Origin: CAZPKH01 sp964407165
Lineage (GTDB): Bacteria; Bacteroidota; Bacteroidia; Bacteroidales; Muribaculaceae
Assembly: GCA_964407165.1 (NCBI GenBank)
Contig: CAYOUJ010000009.1
Coordinates: 1 to 59,082, forward strand
DNA length: 59,082 nucleotides
Reading direction: 5' to 3'
Part shown: positions 9,701 through 17,787 of the stretch, one piece after another
Numbering within the stretch: position 1 is the stretch's first letter
Layout: every line of letters starts with the position of its first letter
Notes under the pieces: model-generated
Seen by the model: the letters and a program-made list of their open reading frames with translations, nothing else
Told to the model about the DNA's origin: nothing
Database searches by the model: none
Translations under genes and position numbers: made by a program

Positions 9701-10053
9701 CCGGTAAACAGTCGCTTGTCGACATTACCCATACCGGTTACGACCACCTCGCCCAGCGACTGGGTGTTGGAGGTCATCTTCACAGTCGCAGGAGAGTCGG
9801 AGGCCTTGATGGTCACCGGATCCATGCCCACGTAAGTGATCTCGATGGTCGACTTGCTCGAGGGGGCATTGATCGTGAAGTTGCCGTCAATGTCGGTGAT
9901 CGCCACCGTCTTGGTACCCTTGACCTTGACCGTGGCGCCGATGATGGGCTCTTCATCTTCTGCGGAGATAACGGTGCCTGTCACCTTCACTTGCGCCATC
10001 AGGCCCAAGGAGGTCAGCAGACAGGCTAATAACAGCAATAATTTTTTCTCCAT
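6724..10053 (-). CDS. SusC/RagA-family TonB-linked outer-membrane transporter
   Basis: This 1109-residue protein has a signal peptide (MEKKLLLLLACLLTSLGLMA). Next is a carboxypeptidase-regulatory-like beta domain (about 22-95), a TonB-box region (SLGEVVVTGMG), the plug domain (about 105-235, with RVRGATSIYGNSTPLWVVDG and GSATSIYGARA) and a 22-strand barrel ending in FTLRLGLN. There is no N-terminal STN domain, so it should not signal through an anti-sigma partner. It is the first gene of the operon and presumably forms the channel closed by the downstream SusD. The likely promoter lies about 630 nt upstream, giving a very long leader. Confidence 0.95.
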   Translation of the reverse strand: MEKKLLLLLACLLTSLGLMAQVKVTGTVISAEDEEPIIGATVKVKGTKTVAITDIDGNFTINAPSSKSTIEITYVGMDPVTIKASDSPATVKMTSNTQSLGEVVVTGMGNVDKRLFTGATTKVDASKTRLDGVADVSRGLEGRVAGVSVQNVSGTFGTAPKIRVRGATSIYGNSTPLWVVDGVILEDAVEMSADDLSSGDATTLIASAISGLNADDIESFQILKDGSATSIYGARAMAGVIVVTTKQGRAGHTSINYTGEFTVRLKPSYHDFNICNSQEQMGIYREMERKGWLSLASLANSSSSGVYGTMYKLINKYNATNGQYGLANTESAKNAYLREAEMRNTDWFDLLFNTNVMMNHAVSISGGTDKGTFYTSFSYMDDPGWYKQSKVSRYTFNANATYNFSKTFNIKLQTSDTYRKQRAPGTLSQSIDVVNGEVSRDFDINPYSYALNTSRTTDPNATLTRNYCDFNIFDELENNYMDITVTDLKFQGQLNWKPILGLDFTAVGSVRHYSATTNHYVTENSNQANAYRAGVDPENATIRASNPFLYTDPDDANSLPISVLPNGGILYHTVNSMTQYDFRGTAVWNKAFNTVHLVNAMAGFEASKIDRHTESYQGWGIVYDNGNLPFTDWKLFKQMMEENGNYFTDDWTYRRSMAYFGTASYSWKGRYIINGTIRYEGSNKLGKSNQSRWLPTWNVSAAWNIDDEPWFETLSPALATAKLRGSYSLTGDSGPSSISNAMAIYYPSKPWRQDTEAYELALELSELANSELTYEKKHEFDLGVDLGFLNNRLNLVFDWYTRNNYDLIGLVYTEGVGGTTRKWANSATMKSHGVEFTITSHNLQLPNFQWTTDFTFSYAKNKITDLKGRTRVIDLVQGTGYALEGYPVRALFSIPFVGLNEDGIPMIINESGEVTTTDINFQEFENIDFLKYEGAVDPPYTGGFGNNFTYKGFHLNIFMTYAFGNKLRLDPTFAAAYSDTKAMGKEFMNRFVVSGDEAYTSIPAIASTRQYDQDSYLSRAYNAYNYSTDRVANGGFIRMKEISLTYDIPQVVLRALRLSSASVKFQGTNLFLVYSDKKLNGQDPEFYNSGGVASPNPRQFTFTLRLGLN

Positions 10054-10170
10054 AGAATAAATCTAATAATGATAATTAATTTTTTCTCAGAACATTGTGA
10101 TGTGCCGGACGCACTTCTCAGCGGCTGCATGGTGATGGCGGGTGGCAAGCCTTGCGACTAAACTTCTACA

Positions 10171-10296
10171 AACTACAAATTACGCGAATTACACAAATTC
10201 TAATTTTTCTGCATCCGGAAGAAACCAAGAAAGTTTTTTGTTTCTTTATTTTGTTTCTTCGTGCGATAATTCGCGTAATTCGCGAAATTTGTAGTT
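10171..10296. repeat. Intergenic palindrome, AATTACGCG family, copy 1
   Basis: AACTACAAATTACGCGAATT at 10171-10190 is complementary, with small slips, to 10268-10296 (unit AATTCGCG). The arms enclose about 75 nt of AT-rich sequence. It lies in the leader of the susC operon. The same 9-bp unit type returns at 12255-12326. Confidence 0.65.
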
Positions 10297-10336
10297 TTGC
10301 CTTTCGGCCTGCTCGAGGATGGCGTGATACACTTGC

Positions 10337-10646
10337 GGCGTCCGGAGGCAGGGATGGAGACACATCTGACATCTCGGGGTCACCGGCCGTGGCTCGCGCC
10401 TGTTGCCCGCGCGGAGGGTTAGCATCTTCGTCGACTGCGCGGCCACGTGCCCTTGCGGGGTGGCGTCCGGCCTTACCCCGTGCACGGCGCCGCCGTCGGT
10501 ATTATGGCTTGCAAGCACGCCAACACCTCTCATCGGACCCTTGCCACAACCGTCAGCGGATGCCTACAATACACCATCAAAGGCTGTGTGTCAGAGTTTT
10601 ATAGACGTGTCGTGTACCCGAAAACCGAGCCGTAACCACGCATCCT
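10337..10646 (-). promoter_or_regulatory. Long structured leader of the susC operon
   Basis: Between the likely promoter and susC lies about 630 nt without a credible gene. On the transcribed (minus) strand, CCGGAGG near 10640 pairs with CCTCCGG near 10340, closing a domain of about 300 nt. Inside are several GC hairpins and the motif CCCCGCAA near 10455, which resembles one conserved block of cobalamin riboswitches. The other blocks of that riboswitch are not convincing: a GTCAG and a CTGCC occur but are too far apart. I therefore call only a structured leader, of unknown ligand. Short open frames on both strands here look accidental. Confidence 0.35.
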
Positions 10647-10686
10647 CCGGCCCGGGGGCCGGTCTGCGGAGTTACTACTTAGATTG

Positions 10687-10716
10687 CAAAGTTAAGCAAA
10701 ATTTTTCAATTCCAAA
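10687..10716 (-). promoter_or_regulatory. Likely promoter of the susC operon
   Basis: On the minus strand TTTG (10713-10716), an 18-bp spacer and TAACTTTG (10687-10694) match the Bacteroidetes promoter pattern. No better -7 box is visible closer to susC. Confidence 0.55.
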
Positions 10717-10775
10717 CAGATTTTGCAATAAAAGCGCACATTTTAACATTTCAACCCCACATTTTGCCACCAAAA

Positions 10776-10935
10776 GGAGCGGGGCGGCGCCCCCGCGCCC
10801 CGCATCCCCGCGTTGCCCACGTGCCTTGGAAGCGACGCGCCCCCGCGCCCCGCATCCCCGCGTTGCCCACGTGCCTTGGAAGCGACGCGCCCCCGCGCCC
10901 CGCTCCCAGCCTTGGCCGCAAGCCGCGGAAACGCT
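10776..10935. repeat. GC-palindrome cluster with 50-bp tandem duplication
   Basis: It begins with the 27-nt palindrome GGAGCGGGGCGGCGCCCCCG... (10776-10802). A 50-bp unit is repeated head to tail (10791-10840, 10841-10890) with a third partial copy. The end (GCCTTGGCCGCAAGCC, near 10910-10925) matches the inner segment of the composite elements at 21320 and 27132. Confidence 0.75.
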
Positions 10936-11006
10936 CTGCCCTGCGGCCCTTTCCCCTGATTTTTCACTTTTTTACTCATTTCCCCTCCGCGTGTCATTAT
11001 TTTTCG

Positions 11007-11014
11007 TAAATTTG
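11007..11014 (+). promoter_or_regulatory. -7 box for the aminopeptidase gene
   Basis: TAAATTTG lies 28 nt upstream of the ATG at 11042. The -33 position has only a weak TTTC match. Confidence 0.5.
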
Positions 11015-11041
11015 CCATCAAACTAACCAAACCAACCCATC

Positions 11042-12238
11042 ATGAAACGTATCTTTGCTTTAGCACTCGCCGCCGCCGTCATCCTCCCCGCGGCTGCACA
11101 GGAGGAGAAGACCGACTCCGCCGGATTCGTCTTCACCGACACCAAGACCGTCAAGACCACCCCCGTCAAAGACCAAAACAAGTCAGGCACATGCTGGTGC
11201 TTCGCCGGCATCTCGTTTATGGAAGACGAGCTCCTGCGCAAGACCGGCCGCGAGTACGACCTATCTGAGATGTTCGTCGTCCGCCACTGTTACCTCACCA
11301 AGGCCGACCGATTCGTCCGCAACTACGGCGACGTAAACTTCGCCCAGGGCGGCGGCATCCACGACGTCCCCTTCGTATGGACCACCTACGGCATCGTCCC
11401 CGAAGAGGCATACTCCGGCCTCAACTACGGCGCCGCCAAGCATGACCACTATGAGATGGAGGCAGGCATGTCGGCCTTCCTCAAGGCCATTGCGCGCAAG
11501 CCCGGCAAGACCCTCTCCACCGCCTGGCGCCCTGCCTTCCGGGGCATCGTCGACGCCTACCTCGGCCCCGAGCCCTCCACCTTCACCTACGAGGGCAAGA
11601 GCTACACCCCCCAGAGCTTCGCAGCCTCCCTGCCGCTTAACATGGACGACTACATCGCCGTCACCTCCTTCACACACCACCCCTTCTACCAGCCCTTTGC
11701 CCTCGAAGTGCCCGACAACTGGATGAGTTCCGCCTACCAGAACGTCACCCTCGACGAGATGATGGCCATCATCGACAACGCCCTTGACAACGGCTACTCC
11801 GTAATGTGGGCCGCCGACGTCAGCGAGGGCGGCTTCAAGTGGCGCGAGGGCTTCGCCGTTATGCCCGTCGAGGTCGACGAAGCTGCACTCGAGGGCACCG
11901 AGCTGAGCCGCTGGGTAACCCTCAGCGACAGCGAGCGCGCCAAGAAGCGCTACGACGTCGACGGCCCCTGCAAGGAGATGGACATCACCCCCGAGGTGCG
12001 CCAGCAGATGTTCGACGAGCAGTCCACCACCGACGACCACGGCATGGTCATCGTCGGCAAGGCCGTCGACCAGGAGGGCAACACCTTCTACAAGGTCAAG
12101 AACTCCTGGGACACCAACCAGAAATATGGCGGCTACTTCTACGCCTCCGTCCCCTACCTCCGCGCCAAGACCGTCGGCATCATGGTCAACAAGGAGGCCC
12201 TCCCCAAAGACGTCGCCAAAAAAATCACCACCAAGTAA
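11042..12238 (+). CDS. Secreted C1-family aminopeptidase (bleomycin hydrolase/PepC-like)
   Basis: This 398-residue protein has a signal peptide (MKRIFALALAAAVILPAAAQ), so it is exported, unlike cytoplasmic PepC. The papain-fold active site is complete: Gln and Cys in VKDQNKSGTCWCFA (about residues 42-55), His in DDHGMVIVG and Asn in VKNSWD. Internal segments such as LSEMFVVRHCY and GYSVMWAADVSEGGF match the C1B self-compartmentalising aminopeptidase/bleomycin hydrolase group. It probably releases N-terminal residues from peptides in the periplasm. It is a single-gene unit with its own promoter, and a palindromic repeat follows its stop codon. Confidence 0.88.
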   Translation: MKRIFALALAAAVILPAAAQEEKTDSAGFVFTDTKTVKTTPVKDQNKSGTCWCFAGISFMEDELLRKTGREYDLSEMFVVRHCYLTKADRFVRNYGDVNFAQGGGIHDVPFVWTTYGIVPEEAYSGLNYGAAKHDHYEMEAGMSAFLKAIARKPGKTLSTAWRPAFRGIVDAYLGPEPSTFTYEGKSYTPQSFAASLPLNMDDYIAVTSFTHHPFYQPFALEVPDNWMSSAYQNVTLDEMMAIIDNALDNGYSVMWAADVSEGGFKWREGFAVMPVEVDEAALEGTELSRWVTLSDSERAKKRYDVDGPCKEMDITPEVRQQMFDEQSTTDDHGMVIVGKAVDQEGNTFYKVKNSWDTNQKYGGYFYASVPYLRAKTVGIMVNKEALPKDVAKKITTK

Positions 12239-12254
12239 CACTCTTACGATAAAC

Positions 12255-12326
12255 CACAAATTACACGAATTAACCGAATTACACGAATTAGAATTTGTGT
12301 AATTCGGTTAATTCGTGTAATTCGTG
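12255..12326. repeat. Intergenic palindrome, AATTACACG family, copy 2
   Basis: 30-nt arms (12255-12284 and 12297-12326) match at 29 of 30 positions as inverted repeats. Each arm is made of about three 9-bp units of the type AATTACACG. It starts 16 nt after the aminopeptidase stop codon and can act as its terminator hairpin. Confidence 0.8.
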
Positions 12327-12456
12327 CTTGCAAAATCTGTTGTTTATATGCGACTTGCCACCTTTATTCGATGCCAATACACATTATATAATAATGACTA
12401 CCATTTTTTTTTGAAAAAATTTTCGGGAGTGACAATAGGTGTCACACACGGGGGTG

Positions 12457-12464
12457 TATCTTTG
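12457..12464 (+). promoter_or_regulatory. -7 box in front of the tRNA-like RNA locus
   Basis: TATCTTTG followed by GC resembles the -7 boxes of other genes in the window. No clear TTTG lies at the -33 position. It would start a transcript near 12471. Confidence 0.45.
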
Positions 12465-12495
12465 CAGTGACCAAAGAGACAAAGCAGGTGCCGTA

Positions 12496-12610
12496 GAAAA
12501 GGCATACTTCGAATAGGTCGATGTGGTTGCGGGTTCGAACCCCGTCCCTCTCACCCCTTGGCGGGGGTGAAGGGTAGCTCAAATGGCAGAGCGCATATAG
12601 TCGCCTTTTC
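12496..12610 (+). ncRNA. tRNA-like RNA with permuted halves (T-arm before D-arm), or tRNA pseudogene junction
   Basis: A canonical T-arm (GCGGG-TTCGAAC-CCCGT, 12529-12545) and acceptor 3' strand (CCCTCTCACCCC) come first. After a short TTGGC-like linker comes a 5' acceptor strand (GGGGTGAAGGG) and a canonical D-arm (TA-GCTC-AAATGGCA-GAGC, 12575-12592). The two acceptor strands pair as GGGGTGA/TCACCCC plus GGG/CCC. The invariant tRNA positions U8, A14, G18G19, A21, T54T55C56, A58 and C61 are all present. GAAAAGGC (12496-12503) pairs perfectly with GCCTTTTC (12603-12610), closing the whole structure. No normal-order tRNA can be drawn. The alternative is a junction of two degraded tRNA genes. 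Confidence 0.4.
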
Positions 12611-12638
12611 GCTTGTTGCCCTGCTTTTTAAAACACAG

Positions 12639-12684
12639 ACGAGGTCTTTGACCGGTTATCCGATTAGCCGGTTAAAGACCTCGT
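12639..12684. terminator. Bidirectional hairpin terminator, CCGGTTAAAGA family, copy 2
   Basis: CGAGGTCTTTGACCGG (12640-12655) pairs with CCGGTTAAAGACCTCG (12668-12683), with one G-T pair. On the plus strand it is followed by TTTTGTGTT. It ends the plus-strand RNA locus and also lies just after the minus-strand mmdB stop codon. Confidence 0.75.
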
Positions 12685-12700
12685 TTTGTGTTATATGGCG

Positions 12701-13858
12701 TTATGCCAGGAAGCCGAGGAGCACGCCGGCGGCGACGGCGGAGCCGATCACGCCCGACACGTTCGGGCCCATGGCATGCATGAGCAGATAGTTGGAGGGG
12801 TCATACTCCAGGCCCAGGTTGTTGGAGATGCGCGCCGACATGGGCACTGCGGAGACGCCGGCGTTGCCGATGAGCGGGTTGATCTTCTTGCCCTGCGGCA
12901 GGAACAGGTTGAACAGCTTGACAAACAGCACGCCGGAGGTGGAGGCGATGATGAATGCCATGAAGCCGAGGGCGAAGATGCCGATGGTCTGGGCCGTGAG
13001 GAACTCGGAGGCCTGCGTGGAGGCGCCGACGGTCATGCCCAGGAGAATGACCACGATGTCGTTGAGGGCGTTGGAGGCTGTCTTGGCCAGGCGGGTGGTG
13101 ACGCCGCTCTCACGCAGCAGGTTGCCGAAGAAGAGCATGCCCAGCAGCGGCAGGCCCGAGGGCACGACGAAGCAGGTCAGCAGCAGGCCGACGATGGGGA
13201 AGATTATCTTCTCGTTCTGGCTGACGGCGCGCGCGGGCTTCATGCGTATCACGCGCTCCTTCTTGGTGGTGAACAGGCGCATGATGGGCGGCTGGATGAT
13301 GGGCACGAGGGCCATGTATGAGTATGCCGACACGGCGATGGCGCCCATGAGGTTGGGGGCAAGCTTCGACGACAGGAAGATGGCCGTGGGGCCGTCGGCG
13401 CCGCCGATGATGGCGATGGCGCCGGCTTGGTCGGGGGCGAAGCCCAGCAGCAGGGCCACCATATAGGCGCCGAAGATGCCAAACTGCGCCGCCGCGCCGA
13501 TGAGCATCAGCTTGGGGTTGGCTATCAGCGCCGAGAAGTCGGTCATGGCGCCGATGCCCAGGAAGATGAGCGGGGGGTACCAGCCGGCGGAGACGCCGTT
13601 GTAGAGTATGTTGAGCACGGAGCCTTGCTCGTAGATGCCTATCTCAAGGCCGGCCTCGGTGTTGAAAGGTATGTTGCCGATGAGCATGCCGAAGCCGATG
13701 GGCACCAGCAGCATGGGCTCGAAGTCCTTCTTGATGGCCAGCCAGATGAAGAACAGGCCGATGGCGAGCATCACGAAGTTTTCCCACGATGCGTTGGCAA
13801 AGCCGGTCAAACTCCAGAATTGCTGTAGGTTTTGTAACAGAAAATCACCAAAATCCAT
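12701..13858 (-). CDS. mmdB: Sodium-pumping decarboxylase beta subunit
   Basis: This 385-residue protein is almost entirely hydrophobic segments, as expected for the OadB/MmdB/GcdB family that moves Na+ across the inner membrane while decarboxylating carboxybiotin. The family signature GGADGPT is visible, as are the conserved re-entrant sequences PPLIFLGIGAMTDF and GNAGVSAVPMSAR. Length is normal. It is the last gene of the mce-mmdA-OadG-mmdC-mmdB set, 167 bp after the biotin carrier gene with a palindromic repeat between. With MmdA in the operon it most likely belongs to methylmalonyl-CoA decarboxylase. The beta subunit of oxaloacetate decarboxylase cannot be told apart by this sequence alone. 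Confidence 0.92.
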   Translation of the reverse strand: MDFGDFLLQNLQQFWSLTGFANASWENFVMLAIGLFFIWLAIKKDFEPMLLVPIGFGMLIGNIPFNTEAGLEIGIYEQGSVLNILYNGVSAGWYPPLIFLGIGAMTDFSALIANPKLMLIGAAAQFGIFGAYMVALLLGFAPDQAGAIAIIGGADGPTAIFLSSKLAPNLMGAIAVSAYSYMALVPIIQPPIMRLFTTKKERVIRMKPARAVSQNEKIIFPIVGLLLTCFVVPSGLPLLGMLFFGNLLRESGVTTRLAKTASNALNDIVVILLGMTVGASTQASEFLTAQTIGIFALGFMAFIIASTSGVLFVKLFNLFLPQGKKINPLIGNAGVSAVPMSARISNNLGLEYDPSNYLLMHAMGPNVSGVIGSAVAAGVLLGFLA

Positions 13859-13900
13859 ATATTAGTTTTTCGCTTTCAGATTTAAGTAAGAGAATTGGGG

Positions 13901-13988
13901 CAAACAACGGATTTCACGGATTTCACGGATTAATAAGGATTTAAAAGATTTTAAAAAAATCCGTGAAATCCGTGAAATCCGTTGTTTG
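13901..13988. repeat. Intergenic palindrome, GGATTTCAC family, copy 1
   Basis: Perfect 30-bp inverted arms (13901-13930 and 13959-13988), each made of 9-bp units GGATTTCAC, lie between mmdC and mmdB. A near-identical family member, outside any mmd gene, lies at 44709-44781. Confidence 0.85.
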
Positions 13989-14025
13989 TTCCTGTCTCGA
14001 CAGGGTGGATGGGGGGGGGAGGGCG

Positions 14026-14463
14026 TCACTCGATGGTGATCAGCGGCGCGCCTTCGAGCACGCTGTCGCCCTGCTTGACGGAGATGGAGCTGACCTTGCC
14101 GTCCTTGCCGGCGTGGATGGCGTTTTCCATCTTCATGGCCTCGAGGACGATGACGGTGTCGGCAGCCTTCACCTCGTCGCCGACGTTGACGTCGATGCTG
14201 AGGATGACGCCGGGGAGCGGGGCCTTGACGACGGTGCCACCGCCGGCAGCTGCGGGAGCAGCAGCTACCACCTTGGCGCCCGTGGCAGTGCGCGGGGCGG
14301 CGGCGGGACGCGGTTTCTTGATGGTTACGGCGGGCGCGGCCTCCTTCTCCAGCTCTACGCGGAAGGGGGTGCCGTTGACCTCCACCTGGGCTACGCCGCC
14401 CTCGATGTCGCCGATGGCAACCTTGTAGTCGTTGCCGTTGATCTTGTATTTATACTCTTTCAT
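14026..14463 (-). CDS. mmdC: Biotin carrier subunit of the sodium-pumping decarboxylase
   Basis: The 145-residue protein has a short N-terminal beta domain, an Ala/Pro-rich flexible linker (about 45-75) and a C-terminal biotinyl domain. The biotin-accepting lysine is K111 in EAMKMEN. It carries CO2 as carboxybiotin from the carboxyltransferase (MmdA) to the membrane subunit (MmdB). It lies between the OadG-type gene and mmdB. The swinging-arm linker and length are typical of gamma subunits of this enzyme group. Confidence 0.93.
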   Translation of the reverse strand: MKEYKYKINGNDYKVAIGDIEGGVAQVEVNGTPFRVELEKEAAPAVTIKKPRPAAAPRTATGAKVVAAAPAAAGGGTVVKAPLPGVILSIDVNVGDEVKAADTVIVLEAMKMENAIHAGKDGKVSSISVKQGDSVLEGAPLITIE

Positions 14464-14517
14464 TATTATAGTTTCTATAAGGAATTTAAGGAGTTTAGGG
14501 AACTTAGGGAGCGCCTC
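14464..14517. repeat. Intergenic repeat, AAGGAATTT family, copy 1
   Basis: The gap between two operon genes is filled with units of the type AAGGAATTT, AAGGAGTTT and AGGGAACTT. The same units occur in opposite orientation at 47168-47220 and 54438-54550. Confidence 0.6.
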
Positions 14518-15441
14518 TTAGCGGCGGTGCTGGGGGCGCTGCGGCGTCTCACGGAGGCCGTAGATCTTCGAGCTCCAGGGCGAGTAGGCGCGGCGGAGTT
14601 TCTTGATGGTGAGGATGGTGCTCTCCTGGTCGTGGGCCTCGAGGTGGTCGTGCAGCGCCATGGCGATGGCGGCAATGACCTCGCCCGCGGTGCTGTCGGG
14701 ACGCTCGCTCTTGGGCACGTCGGCCTTCGTCAGGCCCTTCGATGCCAGCGTGCGCTTGGTGGAGCGCTTCTTGGCGATGTTGCTGACGATGTAGAAGCAG
14801 ATGCACAGCAGCAGCAGTGCGCTAAAGACTATACACATGGCCATGATGGTGAGGCCGAATCCGTTCTTGTCGTTCTCGCTGAACTGTATGACCTTGGGAT
14901 TTTCGGCCTTGATTACGTTGTTGCTTGAGGGGGTTACATAAAGTTGCTCCGTGCTGCCGTCGCGCACCTCCCACGCGCCCTCGCCGTCGACGGTGCGGGC
15001 AAACGAGGCGTTGGCCGGCACGCAGGCGGGGATGGTCACCGAGTCGATCAGGCTCACGCCGTCGGCGTCATAGATGCCGATCCAGTTGTCCTGCCCGGGG
15101 ACGAGGGTGAAGTTGGTGTGGAACGTGCCGCGCGTGGGCTTGCCGTCGGCGTAGAACACCACATGCTGCCGCTTGGGTATGCGGGTGTTGACGTCGCCGA
15201 TGGGCACGGGATACATGCGGGGCTGCTTGGGGTCGGTAGTGAGGTAGACGCTGGAGATCTCGAGCGGTGCAAACTGGGTGTTGAACAGCTCGATCCAGGC
15301 TGTGTGGCAGCCGTAGTCGTCGATGATGCTCGAGTCGTTGACCACCATTACCTCGTTGATGCGCAGGCTGTGGCGCCCCTGGGCCAGCGTGGCCAGGGAG
15401 CAGCATAGCAGCGCTACTACCAGGGTTATTGTTTTCTTCAT
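14518..15441 (-). CDS. OadG-type small subunit fused to an exported lamin-tail-like domain
   Basis: The 307-residue protein has a signal peptide (MKKTITLVVALLCCSLATLA) and a lamin-tail-like beta domain (about 25-150, with INEVMVVNDSSI, WIELFN and FYADGKPTRG). One transmembrane helix follows (about 194-221, GFGLTIMAMCIVFSALLLLC), then a cytoplasmic basic tail. The helix region matches OadG/MmdD gamma-delta subunits, which anchor and assemble the decarboxylase. Usual OadG proteins are about 85-120 residues, so the exported beta domain is an added module. It sits between mmdA and mmdC. The extra domain may bind envelope partners; this is inference. Confidence 0.85.
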   Translation of the reverse strand: MKKTITLVVALLCCSLATLAQGRHSLRINEVMVVNDSSIIDDYGCHTAWIELFNTQFAPLEISSVYLTTDPKQPRMYPVPIGDVNTRIPKRQHVVFYADGKPTRGTFHTNFTLVPGQDNWIGIYDADGVSLIDSVTIPACVPANASFARTVDGEGAWEVRDGSTEQLYVTPSSNNVIKAENPKVIQFSENDKNGFGLTIMAMCIVFSALLLLCICFYIVSNIAKKRSTKRTLASKGLTKADVPKSERPDSTAGEVIAAIAMALHDHLEAHDQESTILTIKKLRRAYSPWSSKIYGLRETPQRPQHRR

Positions 15442-15466
15442 TCTGTGTGATGATGGTTAATAATCA

Positions 15467-15503
15467 AGTCTTTAACCGGTTACCGTTTAACCGGTTAAAG
15501 ACT
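15467..15503. repeat. Intergenic palindrome, CCGGTTAAAGA family, copy 3
   Basis: AGTCTTTAACCGGTT pairs with AACCGGTTAAAGACT across a very short loop, between mmdA and the OadG gene. It shares the CCGGTTAAAGA arm with 3568-3610 and 12639-12684. Confidence 0.75.
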
Positions 15504-15515
15504 CGCTGGGATGCC

Positions 15516-17069
<1,554 letters not shown>

Positions 17070-17155
17070 TAAGTATTCAGTTTTCAGTATTGAGTATTCA
17101 GTGATTGGGGATATAGGGCTTATAAGGCTTATTAGACCTATAGGGCCTATTAGGC
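17070..17155. repeat. Intergenic repeat, GGCTTATTA family
   Basis: Two arrays fill the mce-mmdA gap: GTATTCAGT-type units (about 17072-17104) and 9-bp units of the GGCTTATTA/GGGCCTATT type (about 17110-17155) that are partly self-complementary (AGGCTTAT with ATAGGGCCT). Confidence 0.6.
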
Positions 17156-17578
17156 TTATTTCTTTTTGGGGTCCTCGCAGAGCTCGATGAGGGTGCCGCA
17201 GGTGCTCTTGGGGTGCAGGAAGGCGATGTTGAGGCCCTCGGCGCCCGGGCGCGGAGCCTTGTCGATGAGGCGGCAGCCCTTGGCCTCCACCTCGTTGAGG
17301 GCGTTCTGCACGCCGTCCTCGATGGCGAACGCAAAGTGCTGGATGCCGCCGCGGCCGCCGTTCTTCTCGATGAACTTGCTGATGGCGCTCTCTGGAGCGG
17401 TGCCCTCGAGGAGCTCTATCTTGGTCTGGCCGACCTTGAAGAAGGCGGTCTTAACTTTCTGGTCTGATACTTCTTCGATGGCAAAGCATTTAAGGCCGAG
17501 CATGTTCTCGTAGAAAGGGATAGCCTCCTCGAGCGAGGGGACGGCTATGCCGATGTGTTCGATATGAGAGATATTCAT
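17156..17578 (-). CDS. mce: Methylmalonyl-CoA epimerase
   Basis: The 140-residue protein is a vicinal-oxygen-chelate fold enzyme that interconverts the R and S forms of methylmalonyl-CoA. Metal ligands are visible at H8 (HIEHIGIAV), E55 (KIELLEG), H81 (IQHFAFA) and E132 (TLIELCE). The start at 17578 (MNISHIEHIG) gives the usual length; an upstream in-frame ATG at 17638 would add 20 atypical residues. As first gene of the mmd operon it feeds the S isomer to MmdA in the succinate-propionate pathway. A -7 box lies about 100 nt upstream. Confidence 0.95.
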   Translation of the reverse strand: MNISHIEHIGIAVPSLEEAIPFYENMLGLKCFAIEEVSDQKVKTAFFKVGQTKIELLEGTAPESAISKFIEKNGGRGGIQHFAFAIEDGVQNALNEVEAKGCRLIDKAPRPGAEGLNIAFLHPKSTCGTLIELCEDPKKK

Positions 17579-17675
17579 AACGCTGGTAAATATAAGGTTG
17601 GTTGTAAAGAAGTGATTTGCAAAGCAATAGCGTAGCACTGCGGAGTCTGCACAAACACTTGGGCAAACTACCCCG

Positions 17676-17683
17676 CAAAGTTA
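17676..17683 (-). promoter_or_regulatory. -7 box for the mce-mmd operon
   Basis: TAACTTTG on the minus strand, about 98 nt before the mce start codon. No clear -33 box is visible. Confidence 0.5.
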
Positions 17684-17748
17684 CTAAATATTTTAAACTC
17701 ACCGCCCTTTTTCCCGTTTTTTTTATCTTCTCAATAATTAATAAGGGA

Positions 17749-17779
17749 TTTGAAGTTTGTGGAAAAAGTTGTAACTTTG
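17749..17779 (+). promoter_or_regulatory. Promoter of the DUF6377 regulator gene
   Basis: TTTG (17749-17752), a 19-bp spacer and TAACTTTG (17772-17779) are a perfect match to the Bacteroidetes consensus. The -7 box ends only 8 nt before the ATG at 17788, so the transcript should begin at or next to the start codon. Confidence 0.75.
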
Positions 17780-17787
17780 GCCGAAAA

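Noticed and set aside
10300..10650. Cobalamin riboswitch upstream of susC
   Set aside because: CCCCGCAA and a GTCAG/CTGCC pair are present, but the spacing of the B12-box parts and the missing other blocks do not fit; kept only as an unidentified structured leader.
10152..11030. Several open frames of 60-200 codons on both strands between susC and the aminopeptidase
   Set aside because: They cross GC repeats and the structured leader, carry low-complexity Arg/Pro/Ala sequence and have no start signals; no family is recognisable.
12529..12592. Ordinary tRNA gene at the T-arm/D-arm locus
   Set aside because: Arms occur in the wrong order and no upstream D-arm or downstream T-arm completes either half in normal order.
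13901..13988. Repeat arrays as CRISPR
   Set aside because: Units are only 7-9 bp, contiguous, palindromic and without unique spacers; no cas genes are present.
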